This document shows, one piece after another, positions 41,763 to 52,300 of a stretch of 64,000 bases of DNA. The stretch's first letter is position 1; every line of letters starts with the position of its first letter. Made by a program: the position numbers and the translations under genes. The notes beneath the pieces were generated by a model that saw only the letters and a program-made list of their open reading frames with translations, was not told the DNA's origin and did not search any database. The stretch covers positions 1-64,000 of the IMG/VR virus record IMGVR_UViG_3300030202_001434. One strand, given 5' to 3'. The stretch is from a virus.

Positions 41763-44700
41763 CTATTGTTTTTGGGATTTAAGATTTTCTACTTCTGCTT
41801 TTAGTTCTTGTATTGACTTAACTAATAAAGGAACTATTTTAGAATAATCCACAGATTGCATTTCTTCTGCATCTTTTTCTCCTATAACTGCTTGTGGTAA
41901 AACTTCTTCAAGTTCGTGAGCCATAACACCATAACTTCTACTTTCATCTGTTTTCCATTTAAAGTCATATACAGGTATTTTAGAAACCATATCTAAACCT
42001 GCAAAATCTTTTAAATCTTCTTTTAATCTATAATCAGAAGATGTATTGTAGGCAGTTGCAGTTGTAGTAGATATTATACTACCAACTACTGTTCCTGTAT
42101 GAAAAAATTGTATCATAGTGTGTGTACCACTATGCCCACCTAATTTTAAAGTTGCCTCACTACCAGAGCCAAAAACAGCACTTACAACTGATGATGATAC
42201 TGTTGTTGAATTTGTGCCAATACAAACTTGACCTGCAGATTGTATTCTCATTGCCTCTGAGCCTCTTAAAGCAAATTGTAAAGTAGAGCCACCTGTATTT
42301 CCTATTCTCTGAGCAATAATTTTCGCAGTATCTGTGTAAACATTAATATCTCTAAAAACAATAGCACCACCTTTTCCAACATTGTGATTGTTTTCTCCAC
42401 AATCTAATCTTAGTAATTCATTAACTGTGTTGTCTCCTGCTTGTTTGTAAATATGGAGTTTAGCATTAATATCTCCTGGTCCATCATCAGTTCCAATTCC
42501 TACACCAGTTCTATTTATCTTCATGAGAGTATTTAAACTCACATCACTACCAACAGTTGTTTGTGAATTTGAACTATCCATCTTGAATGAAAATGATGTG
42601 CCTCCAATTTCCAAAGCACTATGTCCACCACTAAAATTTCCATAAGTAGATGTGTAACCACTGCTACCTGCTTTACCTTGCGCACCATAACCCATTATAA
42701 AGTTTCCACTAGAATAATGTGAACTAATAACTCCTAAATGATGTGGAGAAGCATAGTTTTGCTTAAGAACCGCTCCCCCATTTGTTGAAGAAGGACCGGC
42801 AGCTATAGCACCATTATGCACATGTAATTTTTCAGAAGGTGATGTTGTTCCGATTCCCACCCTTTGGTTTGTATTATCAATTCTAACAACTTCTCCATTT
42901 GAACCAGATCCAATTTTAACACTTCTTGAACTAGCCCCCTCTAAATTTAATACTCCAGCGGTATTTTTTAATCTACCAACGACTGTATCACCAGTAGCTC
43001 CACCAACCATGAATGAATGAGAATTATTAATAGCAACGCTACCATTAGCTACAGATAATTTTTCTGATGGTGATGTTGTTCCGATTCCTACGTTTCCGTC
43101 AGAACCTAATATTGTCATTCTTGTATTATCACCTACTCTAAATGACATTCTATCTGGGCTATGCCCATAAAATATTTGACCTACATTAGCATCATCATTA
43201 TCGCTAAAATTAATAAAACATTCCCCAGTGTTAGATGCTGACAATATTGTCATACCTGTCGAAGCACTTGACCTTAATGTTAATTGAGAACCAGCCGCAG
43301 GCGATGAAGTTCCTATTCCTACGTTTGAAGCTGGAAATACTACATTGTTGCCAAGTGGATTTATTCTTAATTCTTGCGATTCAAATGATTGAATCCATTT
43401 ATAACCACCAGTTTGATAATCTCCAAAACCTAAACCGCCGCCAGTAGGTGAATTGTCTCCATTTGCACTTATAATTCCATTTACTTCTAATCTAACACCA
43501 GCATTAGGCGAAGCTGTTCCAATTCCTACGTTTCCTGAATTATTAATGGTTAATTTTGCATCACTTTTTGAAACGTTATTTCCATTAACTTCATTATTGA
43601 CAGCTAGGTGTAAACTTCCTCTACCCTGTGTAGTTGTTCTTTCAAAGAAAATACCTGATTTAACATAAGTATTATTGCTAAGCATACTAAATCCGATACT
43701 AGCTGAATCTCCATTAGTATCATTTTCATTCGCTATTAGTAAATTATTTGAATCTCCTGATGCATCACCAGTTACAGTTAGTTTTCTACCAGGATTTGTC
43801 GTTCCAATTCCTACGTTGCCATTACCTTGTAAAGTCATAATAGTAGGAGCTTCAGATGAACCTGCCCACGCATATCCATTATTTGTTTCTCCCCTTACTT
43901 TAAACTTTAATTTTGTTAAAAAATTTGTATTAGATGTTCCTTCTGCTCCAATCCAAGCGTGCCTACCGTGACTTGAACCATTAGCAGTACCTACTAATTC
44001 TAAAGCAGCAGCTCCTGTTGTTGTGCCAGAAGTACTTGCATATGAACTTATCCTAGAATATGCAAGTCTGTCTGTTACATTACCTGAAAAATTAGTTAAT
44101 TGTTCATCTCCAGATACTACTTGAAGTTTAGCGGAAGCATTAGTTAACCCAATTCCTAAGTTTGAATTATAAAATGTAGCCATTTGACCTGCGGTATCAA
44201 AAAACGCTATAGATTCCGCAGCACCACTTGTTCCTCCTTTTATTTGTAATCTATCTGTTCCTGCTCCAAAACCTATCATGTCAATAACAGCACTTCCAGT
44301 ATTTCTTTTACCTTGTAAAAATTTACCATTAGTTCCTATTAAAACATCCGCTACATTAAAAGTATAGCTACTTGCATAGAAATCTAAAGATGCATAACCT
44401 AAATTACCAGATTGTCTATTAAAACTTTGAATATAATTAGGTGCAATTTCTATATTTTGATTATTATTAGTGCCATTTGCTACAACAAATTTATTTTGTG
44501 GCGAAATCGTTCCTATTCCTACATTACCTGAACTAAGTAATGTCACTCTATCATTTGTTCCTAAATTACCCGAAGCAGCAATTTTAAATTTACTACTATC
44601 ATCGTGGTCAATACCTATAACATAACTTTGACCAGATACATTAAAAGTTAAAGAAGCATCTCCACTACTTCCATTTTGAATTAATACTTGAGGTGTATCA

Positions 44701-45224
44701 TCAGTTGTACTTGTATAAATATGTAATTTTTTTTCAGGATCATTTGCATTACCTATCATTACATTTCCATTATCGTCCCAAAGTTGCACGATATTTCCAG
44801 CGTTATTTAATAATCTTAAATTATCACCACCGCTTCCCCAGTTTTGTAAAGTCCAAGTTTTAGCATCATTTTTAAGTTTCAATCCAACTTCTGAATTAGC
44901 TGAACTATCAGATACTCTTATATTAGTATTGCCATCATCGTCAGAAATATCTAAAATTTCGGTCGGATTATTATTGTTTATTCCAATATTACCGGTGTTT
45001 TGTACTCTTATTCTTTCAGTATCATTAGTTTTTATGCTTAATGGATGTAATGTACTTGTTCCAAAAGACATAGTAGTATTTGAATCGTGATAACTCCAAT
45101 CGGATTTAACTGCACCACCACTTCTTTGTGCTTCAAATATTTTAACAGAATTTCCGGCAGTATATGTTCCTATACCTGTAATTGTACCTGTTATATTTTC
45201 ACCACTTAATATTCTTATTGCCAT
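41763..45224 (-). CDS. tail fibre with S74 intramolecular chaperone, GIGT repeats, 1153 aa
   Basis: An 1153-residue fibre. N-terminal attachment Met-Ala-Ile-Arg-Ile-Leu-Ser-Gly matches the other two fibres. The shaft contains about nine copies of (Gly/Ser)-Asn-Val-Gly-Ile-Gly-Thr-x-Ser-Pro-type repeats typical of beta-helical or beta-prism marine phage fibres. The C-terminal ~92 residues (from about 1062) are a Peptidase_S74 chaperone: Ser-Asp-Tyr-Arg-Leu-Lys contains the Ser/Lys catalytic pair, then His-Glu-Leu-Glu-Glu-Val-Leu-Pro and a coiled coil. S74 domains trimerise the fibre and then cut themselves off. Confidence 0.8.
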   Translation of the reverse strand: MAIRILSGENITGTITGIGTYTAGNSVKIFEAQRSGGAVKSDWSYHDSNTTMSFGTSTLHPLSIKTNDTERIRVQNTGNIGINNNNPTEILDISDDDGNTNIRVSDSSANSEVGLKLKNDAKTWTLQNWGSGGDNLRLLNNAGNIVQLWDDNGNVMIGNANDPEKKLHIYTSTTDDTPQVLIQNGSSGDASLTFNVSGQSYVIGIDHDDSSKFKIAASGNLGTNDRVTLLSSGNVGIGTISPQNKFVVANGTNNNQNIEIAPNYIQSFNRQSGNLGYASLDFYASSYTFNVADVLIGTNGKFLQGKRNTGSAVIDMIGFGAGTDRLQIKGGTSGAAESIAFFDTAGQMATFYNSNLGIGLTNASAKLQVVSGDEQLTNFSGNVTDRLAYSRISSYASTSGTTTGAAALELVGTANGSSHGRHAWIGAEGTSNTNFLTKLKFKVRGETNNGYAWAGSSEAPTIMTLQGNGNVGIGTTNPGRKLTVTGDASGDSNNLLIANENDTNGDSASIGFSMLSNNTYVKSGIFFERTTTQGRGSLHLAVNNEVNGNNVSKSDAKLTINNSGNVGIGTASPNAGVRLEVNGIISANGDNSPTGGGLGFGDYQTGGYKWIQSFESQELRINPLGNNVVFPASNVGIGTSSPAAGSQLTLRSSASTGMTILSASNTGECFINFSDNDDANVGQIFYGHSPDRMSFRVGDNTRMTILGSDGNVGIGTTSPSEKLSVANGSVAINNSHSFMVGGATGDTVVGRLKNTAGVLNLEGASSRSVKIGSGSNGEVVRIDNTNQRVGIGTTSPSEKLHVHNGAIAAGPSSTNGGAVLKQNYASPHHLGVISSHYSSGNFIMGYGAQGKAGSSGYTSTYGNFSGGHSALEIGGTSFSFKMDSSNSQTTVGSDVSLNTLMKINRTGVGIGTDDGPGDINAKLHIYKQAGDNTVNELLRLDCGENNHNVGKGGAIVFRDINVYTDTAKIIAQRIGNTGGSTLQFALRGSEAMRIQSAGQVCIGTNSTTVSSSVVSAVFGSGSEATLKLGGHSGTHTMIQFFHTGTVVGSIISTTTATAYNTSSDYRLKEDLKDFAGLDMVSKIPVYDFKWKTDESRSYGVMAHELEEVLPQAVIGEKDAEEMQSVDYSKIVPLLVKSIQELKAEVENLKSQKQ

Positions 45225-45234
45225 AATTATTTAT

Positions 45235-45714
45235 TTAACAGTATTGAGGATATCCCGAATCAACAACTCCTTGGTTAGTAGATATTAAAATATATAATCT
45301 ATTACCCACTCCTGTTGCTGCGTTTATATTATAATACCCTGCCGCTAATACATTAGTTCCAGCGCTATCACTATAACAAGTGTCACCTGCTGTAGGTGTT
45401 GAACCAGAACCGTTGTGATAATATGTTTGTGTACAACACGGATTAAACCCGCTAAAACTACACGCTTGATTAAAAACACCCATTGTTGACGAACTATATG
45501 ACGTTAAAGATACAAAACTTCGTCCGTAAAATTCAGAGAACGCATGTGGTGCACTCTGATTTACTGGCGGGCTAGCTGTTGCGTATATCTTAACCAATGA
45601 TCCCGCCTGAGGTGTGGATGCTCCGGCTAATTTAGTATTAGCTGTGTTACCTGCCCTAGACGCTTCTACATTTATCATGTTTGCCGATATGGTTCCTGAA
45701 CTTGGTAATGCCAT
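45235..45714 (-). CDS. tail-associated protein with one YYH cassette, 159 aa
   Basis: A 159-residue protein. The N-terminus (Met-Ala-Leu-Pro-Ser-Ser-Gly-Thr-Ile-Ser, ending at Phe-Ser-Glu-Phe-Tyr-Gly-Arg-Ser) is a common short virion attachment segment of marine phage adhesins. The C-terminal half is a single A-type YYH cassette (Thr-Tyr-Tyr-His-Asn-Gly-Ser-Gly, Gly-Asp-Thr-Cys-Tyr-Ser-Asp, Ala-Gly-Tyr-Tyr) ending in Cys. It links the fibre module to the muzzle cassettes 20 kb away. Confidence 0.65.
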   Translation of the reverse strand: MALPSSGTISANMINVEASRAGNTANTKLAGASTPQAGSLVKIYATASPPVNQSAPHAFSEFYGRSFVSLTSYSSSTMGVFNQACSFSGFNPCCTQTYYHNGSGSTPTAGDTCYSDSAGTNVLAAGYYNINAATGVGNRLYILISTNQGVVDSGYPQYC

Positions 45715-45718
45715 TATT

Positions 45719-46198
45719 TTATTTTTTTATCATACATATCGCTATATACCTATCATTTACTGTTGAGTTTTTATAACCATGTTTAAAATCCCAATTATTT
45801 AAATACATAATTCCCTCCGAAATAGTGGTCGGCGCTTGTTTTAATTTTACATCTTGAACATCGTAAAACTCTGTAGATGTTCCACTGTCTATTAAATTTA
45901 TAATAATAACACCTAATATATCTTCATTATCAAAATGAGGTATTAATTCAAAGTTAGGTAAGTTTTTTTGTATTTCAACATAAAGCACATACGGTTGAGA
46001 TATTTTTTGATCTATTACTTTTTTATCGAAACATGCTTTTATTTCTTTTATAGCATCTTTATTAGTACAATAAAATCTACCTGTATCTTTTTCTTCGTAA
46101 CTCAAATTTTCATAATCTAAAGCAGGCAATGGGTTTATTGAAGCTTCCCATAAATCTAAACCGTCTATATACTGTGTATTACTTATAACTAAACTCAT
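45719..46198 (-). CDS. putative Fe(II)/2-oxoglutarate oxygenase-like protein, 159 aa
   Basis: A 159-residue protein with the motif order of the prolyl-4-hydroxylase-like double-stranded beta helix: His88-Phe-Asp90 (after Ile-Pro), beta strand Gly-Val-Ile-Ile-Ile-Asn-Leu, Ser-Thr-Glu-Phe-Tyr (108-112), then His140 and Arg150 ten residues on. His/Asp/His would bind iron and Arg the 2-oxoglutarate. The gene sits between two tail fibre and cassette genes, so it could hydroxylate tail proteins or host targets. The motif is compact and I did not compare profiles. Confidence 0.6.
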   Translation of the reverse strand: MSLVISNTQYIDGLDLWEASINPLPALDYENLSYEEKDTGRFYCTNKDAIKEIKACFDKKVIDQKISQPYVLYVEIQKNLPNFELIPHFDNEDILGVIIINLIDSGTSTEFYDVQDVKLKQAPTTISEGIMYLNNWDFKHGYKNSTVNDRYIAICMIKK

Positions 46199-46199
46199 A

Positions 46200-48929
46200 T
46201 TATTTGTTTTCTAATTCTTTTACTCTTGCTTCTAGCTCTTGAATTGATTTTATCAATACAGGTACTAATTTACTATAATCTACAGCTTGTAATTTTTCTT
46301 CATCTTTATCTCCTACAACCGCTTGCGGAATTACTTCTTGTAATTCATGAGCAACAACACCATACATTCTATTATCGCTTTCTTTCCATTTAAAATCATA
46401 GACTTGTATTTGTTCTAACAAACTCATACCATCAAAAGATTTTAAATCTTCTTTTGACCTATAGTCAGATGTATTGGCATAAAATATATCACTACCATTT
46501 GTTGTTATATAACCAACTTGAGTTGTACTGTAATAAAAATCAAAAAACGAAGGAGAGGTATTGTCTACTCTATATCTTGCACAACCAGACGCTCCATCTG
46601 TACCTGTATAATAATTATAGATATTATAAGAGCTAGTACCGTTTACTATGTTAAGCCAACCAGTGGTTGTTCCCAAACCAGTACTAGTGTTAGTTTGTTG
46701 TATGGTAATCCTACCTTGATTAGTAATTCTCAAAGGTCTTCTACTATTACTAATATCATTTAGATATATTGCACCAATCTCTCTTCCTGTTACTGGAATA
46801 CCATCAGTAGATTTAACATTAAATGCATAAGCTCCTGAATATAATCCACTACCGTTATCCATGTAACCTATTGTAAACCGAGCATTGTTATGTAACCAAT
46901 AACTAGGTGTAGCATTCGCATTAAAAAGACCATCGGCTGTATAAGCTGTATTAATACCCGATTCTATATATACTCTTGTAGCGCCACCTGCTTTTAATTC
47001 CATAAAATCACCAAAGTGAGTGTACTGAACTTGTCCTCTGTTCTTAGCATCCGAATCACCAAAGTACAATGAGGATGTTGCACTATTAATATTAGACACT
47101 ATTGCTATTTTTGGATTAGCTGTACCGCCAATTTCTAAATTGTAACTAGGCGAACTTGTTCCTATTCCTACGTTTCCTCCATTTACAATATAAACACGCC
47201 CTGATCCAGAATTAGTTCCTAAAACTAAAGAACCTGTACTCGCTGATGATATACCTAAATCAGCATCTGCTAAGCCGTTTATTGCCCAATCACCTGTTCC
47301 TATATAACCTCTTGTTGTTGTATTTTCTACAAATCTTATAGCTGGATGATCACCAACTCTTTTTATTTGTATAACACCATTTACTTCAAGTTTTTCCCCA
47401 GGAGATGTAGCCCCAATTCCTATATTACCGCTGTCTGCAATCCATAATCTATAAGCAGTTCCATCATATATTCCTAAATTACCAGTGTCTATACTTATAA
47501 ATTGATACTCATTACCATTTGTTGCTGTAGAATTTAATATAAGTTTACCTTCATTTGCATTACTTCTTATTGTTCCTGTTACATCTAATTTATGACTAGG
47601 CGAAGTAGTTCCAATTCCTACTCTTAAGTTGGGATCTAGAGTCATAAGCACTTGTTCGCTACCTCCAGTTGGATTCCCAGCGCCTCTATAAAAATAAAAT
47701 TTGTTATCAGCATCTGTTGCTCTAGAACTTAACGCCCAATAAACACCTTGCCAACTTGTTTCATTTGCAGCAGCAGTATGACCAAATAATATATCAGCAG
47801 GATAACTGTTACTAGTAGAATCTAATCTAATATCAGCCCTTCCAGAAAGCGCCCAATTTCTACCTGCTCTAACACCGAACACATCTAGTGGCGCAGTCGG
47901 GCTAGTAGTTTGAATACCTACATAACCACCTGTTGTTATTTGAAGTTTAGTTTGTGCAGCGTAAGAAGATTGAGAACCGTCAGCCGCATATCCAATATTA
48001 AAACCACTTTGGTTATAACCACTACCAACAAACCATTCTCTATCAGTACTGCCACCGCTTGTAGTAACGTTATCTTTTATTTTTATTCCAACACCACGCC
48101 CATCGTAACCATGCAGGTTTATTCTAGATGTCATAGCTGGGGAGCCACCATTGTCAGGCGCAGTTACATTAAGAATTGTGTCAAAAGAACCATTGCCTTC
48201 AAAAGTTGCATTGCCAATACTATCGATTATAAATGTTCGTTCTGTTGTTCCGGCACTATCGTCATACCATTTGAACTCTAAACTATCATTGCTTGTGCCT
48301 CTAATTATATAAATATCGTTTGGATCTGAGAAGCTATTACTATCAGTAAAACCTAATGTTGGTGAGGTGTTGTTAATGTAAATATCAGCACCAGTTGTAC
48401 CACCAGTTACAGTAATACCTCCACTAAAATTTCCACTACCTATATTTACTAAATTCCTACTAGAATCCATCACATAAGTGCCATTTAACTGATATGCTGA
48501 AGCGTTTACTAATGAAAAATGTCCTGTGCCTGATGATCCGGTTATATTTCCTGTAACTGTTAAATTTCCGCCTGCAACAACATTCCCTGTAAAATCTGCT
48601 GTGGTTCCTGTTATAGCGCCAGTTGAGCCATCAATTATTTGTGTAAATGAATTAACAACTCCGTATGCTAAACCAGCTGCTAAAATATATTGACCACTTT
48701 GTAAAGTACCAGCTAATGTGCTAGATCCAGAAACTCTAAGATAAGTAGCTCCAGAAACTCCAGTAATCATTTCGTGATCACCAAACCCCATTATACGAGC
48801 AGTGGTGTTAGAACCATTACCCACATATAGTATACCTGATGATACTCTTAAATTTCCACCGGATGTTATAGCGCCAGTTGTGCTTAGTGTGCTGTCTATA
48901 GTCTGGTTGCTTAATGTTCTAATTGCCAT
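46200..48929 (-). CDS. tail fibre with S74 intramolecular chaperone, 909 aa
   Basis: A 909-residue fibre. N-terminal Met-Ala-Ile-Arg-Thr-Leu-Ser-Asn-Gln-Thr-Ile matches the other fibres. The shaft is Gly/Thr/Ser-rich with four Val/Ile-Gly-Ile-(Gly/Gln)-(Thr/Ala)-Thr/Ser-Ser-Pro repeats. The C-terminal 90 residues (from about 820) are an S74 domain with Ser-Asp-Tyr-Arg-Ser-Lys, Ala-His-Glu-Leu-Gln-Glu-Val-Ile-Pro and Val-Asp-Tyr-Ser-Lys-Leu. The S74 part is closely similar to that of the 1153-residue fibre, so one probably arose by duplication. Confidence 0.8.
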   Translation of the reverse strand: MAIRTLSNQTIDSTLSTTGAITSGGNLRVSSGILYVGNGSNTTARIMGFGDHEMITGVSGATYLRVSGSSTLAGTLQSGQYILAAGLAYGVVNSFTQIIDGSTGAITGTTADFTGNVVAGGNLTVTGNITGSSGTGHFSLVNASAYQLNGTYVMDSSRNLVNIGSGNFSGGITVTGGTTGADIYINNTSPTLGFTDSNSFSDPNDIYIIRGTSNDSLEFKWYDDSAGTTERTFIIDSIGNATFEGNGSFDTILNVTAPDNGGSPAMTSRINLHGYDGRGVGIKIKDNVTTSGGSTDREWFVGSGYNQSGFNIGYAADGSQSSYAAQTKLQITTGGYVGIQTTSPTAPLDVFGVRAGRNWALSGRADIRLDSTSNSYPADILFGHTAAANETSWQGVYWALSSRATDADNKFYFYRGAGNPTGGSEQVLMTLDPNLRVGIGTTSPSHKLDVTGTIRSNANEGKLILNSTATNGNEYQFISIDTGNLGIYDGTAYRLWIADSGNIGIGATSPGEKLEVNGVIQIKRVGDHPAIRFVENTTTRGYIGTGDWAINGLADADLGISSASTGSLVLGTNSGSGRVYIVNGGNVGIGTSSPSYNLEIGGTANPKIAIVSNINSATSSLYFGDSDAKNRGQVQYTHFGDFMELKAGGATRVYIESGINTAYTADGLFNANATPSYWLHNNARFTIGYMDNGSGLYSGAYAFNVKSTDGIPVTGREIGAIYLNDISNSRRPLRITNQGRITIQQTNTSTGLGTTTGWLNIVNGTSSYNIYNYYTGTDGASGCARYRVDNTSPSFFDFYYSTTQVGYITTNGSDIFYANTSDYRSKEDLKSFDGMSLLEQIQVYDFKWKESDNRMYGVVAHELQEVIPQAVVGDKDEEKLQAVDYSKLVPVLIKSIQELEARVKELENK

Positions 48930-48946
48930 AAAGAGTAGAATTTACA

Positions 48947-48954
48947 CAAAGATA
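48947..48954 (-). promoter_or_regulatory. -7 box TATCTTTG before the 909-aa fibre
   Basis: TATCTTTGTGTAAAT lies 17 nt before the fibre ATG, with TTG 2-3 nt upstream of the box as in several others. Confidence 0.55.
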
Positions 48955-48978
48955 ATCAATTTAGATTACCTATTATTA

Positions 48979-49353
48979 TTACTCTTCAGTAGGTGGTGGT
49001 GTTGGTGGGACGGGTTCTGGTGGTGGTGGAGCCCAAGGCATTTGTGCTTCTTCATTTTTTGGTGTTATTTGATTGTTTATTTCTTTAGCAACAACCACTT
49101 GTGGGTGATCCCAACTAGGATATGTAGCTACAACCCATTGTATAACCTCGTCTTCTGTTAAGTCTTGTAAAGGAACAAAACTTGAAGGATCAGGTGCGCC
49201 CACAGGAATTGATCCTTTAAACGTTCCTGAATATCCTGAATCTGAATCAGTGCCAATGTAATCAAATTTAACTACAGTGACTACATCAGTTAAACTATCT
49301 AATGACGGAGCCATTAGCATACTTGTTATTTTATAAGAGTAAGTTACATTCAT
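48979..49353 (-). CDS. small tail-fibre-associated protein, Pro-rich C-terminus, 124 aa
   Basis: A 124-residue protein: beta-rich domain (about 1-70), a short helix with Val-Ile-Gln-Trp-Val, then a Pro-rich tail (Pro4, Pro3) ending Thr-Glu-Glu. Layout equals the 121-residue protein at 41363-41728. Both follow an S74 fibre gene. The -7 box TACCTTTG (49359-49366) is only 5 nt from the ATG, implying a nearly leaderless mRNA if used. Confidence 0.6.
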   Translation of the reverse strand: MNVTYSYKITSMLMAPSLDSLTDVVTVVKFDYIGTDSDSGYSGTFKGSIPVGAPDPSSFVPLQDLTEDEVIQWVVATYPSWDHPQVVVAKEINNQITPKNEEAQMPWAPPPPEPVPPTPPPTEE

Positions 49354-49358
49354 AGTTG

Positions 49359-49366
49359 CAAAGGTA
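49359..49366 (-). promoter_or_regulatory. -7 box TACCTTTG very close to the start of the 124-aa gene
   Basis: TACCTTTG ends 5 nt before the ATG. Transcription would start at or next to the start codon, so either the mRNA is leaderless or the match is chance. Confidence 0.4.
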
Positions 49367-52300
49367 TTAAATTTTTTCTAGCCTTTCTATTCTTGATTTT
49401 AAATCGTCTATGATAAATTGTTGTTCTTTAACCGACTCAATAAGCAAAGCAGTGAGTTTCTGATAATCAACAGCTTTATAACCGTTTGATCTAGTTTGTA
49501 CAATCTCTGGTAGTATTTCTTCTACCTCTTGAGCCACTACACCTATATCTTTTTTACCTGTTTCTTTGTGTGATATTTCATTCCACTCAAAAGTATAGCC
49601 ACCTATTTTACTTAACTTATCTAAAGCGTTTGTAATTGGAGTAACATTGTTTTTAAACCTAATGTCTGAACTAGCGTAAGCTACAACATCACCTGCTACA
49701 TTTACTGATGTTCCTGTAGTGCTTGGATCTAAATAAAATGCAGTATTATTGTAGTCATAAAATATAGGAGCACGCAAACTTGTTGTACTTTGCAAGTAAA
49801 CCCCTATTGTTTGATCGACTTCATTTGTTACATAATTATAAGGCCCTCTAAATGTACCACCTTCTAATCTAGAGTATTTTGGAGGCCCCCAAAACGGCCT
49901 AATATCTACAGTGTTATAATAAGTAGCACCATTACCATGGTTACCAATCCAATAATTTGCCCACCCTGAATATCCGGCAAAAGATCCAGAAGTTTGATAA
50001 AACGTACCAGAATCAGAACCATACCCATGCTCAAATAACTGAGTGGCTTTTCCATTCATTGTTCCTGATCCGCTCTGAACAGTTAAACTACCCGCTAACG
50101 TTAATGTATTGAAATTAGATGTTGATGCAAAATCACCATAATAAGCCGTATCGTTTGAATCGTAGAATATAGGTGCTCTTAAACTTGAACCAGCTTGTAA
50201 ACTATTATTTACAAATACATTTTGTGCTCCTAAACCATCACTACCATTATTAACTGACATCACTTGAGTTGCCATGGTGTAATCGTCATAAAATCGCATA
50301 CCATTATACGATTGGTTTGCGCCAAACTTTATACCCGTGTGCATAGCAATACGAAGATCTGGATAAGGAAATGTCCATGCTCCGCTTTCTTGGTATATAG
50401 CATAAGCAGCGTTTCCGCTGGTATTTCCTAAACTGTTGGTAGGAAAACTTATTTTCCCTTTTAAAGCAATGTCAACCACATTACTTGTAGCGTTAGGATT
50501 TACATAATAGTTTGTATCGTTTGAGTCGTAGAATATAGGGGCTCTCATGTCCCCTGTTGCCTCAGCAGTGCCCTGCGTCATAGTTCCACTGCTTGTTGTT
50601 TCTAATTTTAAATTACCATCATAATAAAGTTTCGCAGTACCGTTTCTAATACACTCAATATACCACTCATCGTCTGTGTCATTAAACAAGCCCATTGTAG
50701 CTCCATCAGCCGAAGACATCAAGGTGTTATGAGTACCGCCAGAACCACCAAACGTAATACCATTCCAACTATTCCTGCTTCCAGTTATTTTCCATGAACC
50801 ATATGTAGAATCGTTATTAGGATAAAAATGAGCTCCGTTTGTTCCGGTGTATAAACCATGTACTCCTTCTAAGTATACCCACGAGTTTATACTTGCATAA
50901 TTAGAGCCTCCGTTTTGTAATCTCCATCCATTATTTAAGGTTAAACTACCTATGCCTGTAATATTATTATTACTCATTGCAATAGAACCTGTCATAGTAC
51001 CACCTGATAATGGTAAATATCCAGTTCCTATTACGTCTTGAGCTAAAGGAAAATTATTTGTTAAAGTATTGTTAATTGTTTTACCGCTTAAAGAATCAAA
51101 CGTTATATCCCACCCTTCTTTGTACTCGTTTATATTTGTAGCATAGCCTCCAAAGAAATCTCTTACTATCACTTGAGTATAACTCCAACTGTCAGTTGAC
51201 TCTCCTATCCACATACAATGAGTAGAACCGTTATCACCAAACCTAACTGTATAATTTTGATTAGAGTTTTTTGCATAAACTTGAGCAAAAACATTTATCC
51301 ATGTATTACTACCTATCCCTTGATATATGTATCCTCCTGCTTTTATTGAGAACGATCTGTTTGTACTATACTGATAAACATCTACAGTAAAAAACACCAT
51401 GTCGTTTTTTTGAGAACCTCCAGTTGGAAATCTAATTTCTATAGCTCCGGTTTGCTGACTAGATGCTGTAAAAAAATCAGCTCCTTTGGGCTTTACAATA
51501 TACCCACCAATTGAAGATGGTTGTTGATACATTGCGCCATCGACTTCAAGATTTTTAAGTATATTAATGTCATCACTACCAACACCAACGTTCATTATAA
51601 GGCTTGCGCCTGATATATCTGGAGACTGATTATAAAATCTTGTACCACCATAAGCTTTATCTGCACCTATTTTAATACCAGTGTGCCACGCTAAAGTTAA
51701 TTTAGAATAATTACCGCTTGAATTCCAATTTTCTAGTTTTGGATATATAATGTAATAAGGATTACTATCATTTCTTTGCCCCCAAGTTATTCCTGTTGAA
51801 CCGCCTTGGTCAGATGTAGAAGGATCTGCGGTTGGGCTTGATGTTCTTAAATTTAAAGATGTGGGCGTTCCGGTTGTTTGACCAGCTGAAAATAATAAAC
51901 CGCCACTTTGATTTGCATATGAATTTGAGTTTAAAGTATTAGTTATTGTTAAGCTAGCTGTACCTCCATCAAGCTGTTTTACAGTTATTGTGTTTGCTCC
52001 AGTAGCCTGTATACCTGTTAAGTTTCCATAACTAGAATTATAAGATCCAAAAAACCCGTTTGCACCTTCGTAAGCTAAATAAGCCCCATCTACTAAAACA
52101 GAACCTTGTCCGTTTTTAGAAACAACTACAAATTCTGATCCCCCCGTCATTGCTAAACCAGTCTCACGAGTATAACCGTTACTGCCTAAATCTCCATACC
52201 ATGAACCTGTCGAAAGGCCCATTCCAAATATATTATATCCTTGTACACTTAATCCGCCCGTTATAACATAATTTCCTGTGTAAGTTCCAGACATTGATAA

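Noticed and set aside
41763-45224. CRISPR-like regularly spaced DNA repeats in the fibre gene
   Set aside because: The repeated units are the coding repeats for Gly-Ile-Gly-Thr in one open frame, with variable spacing.
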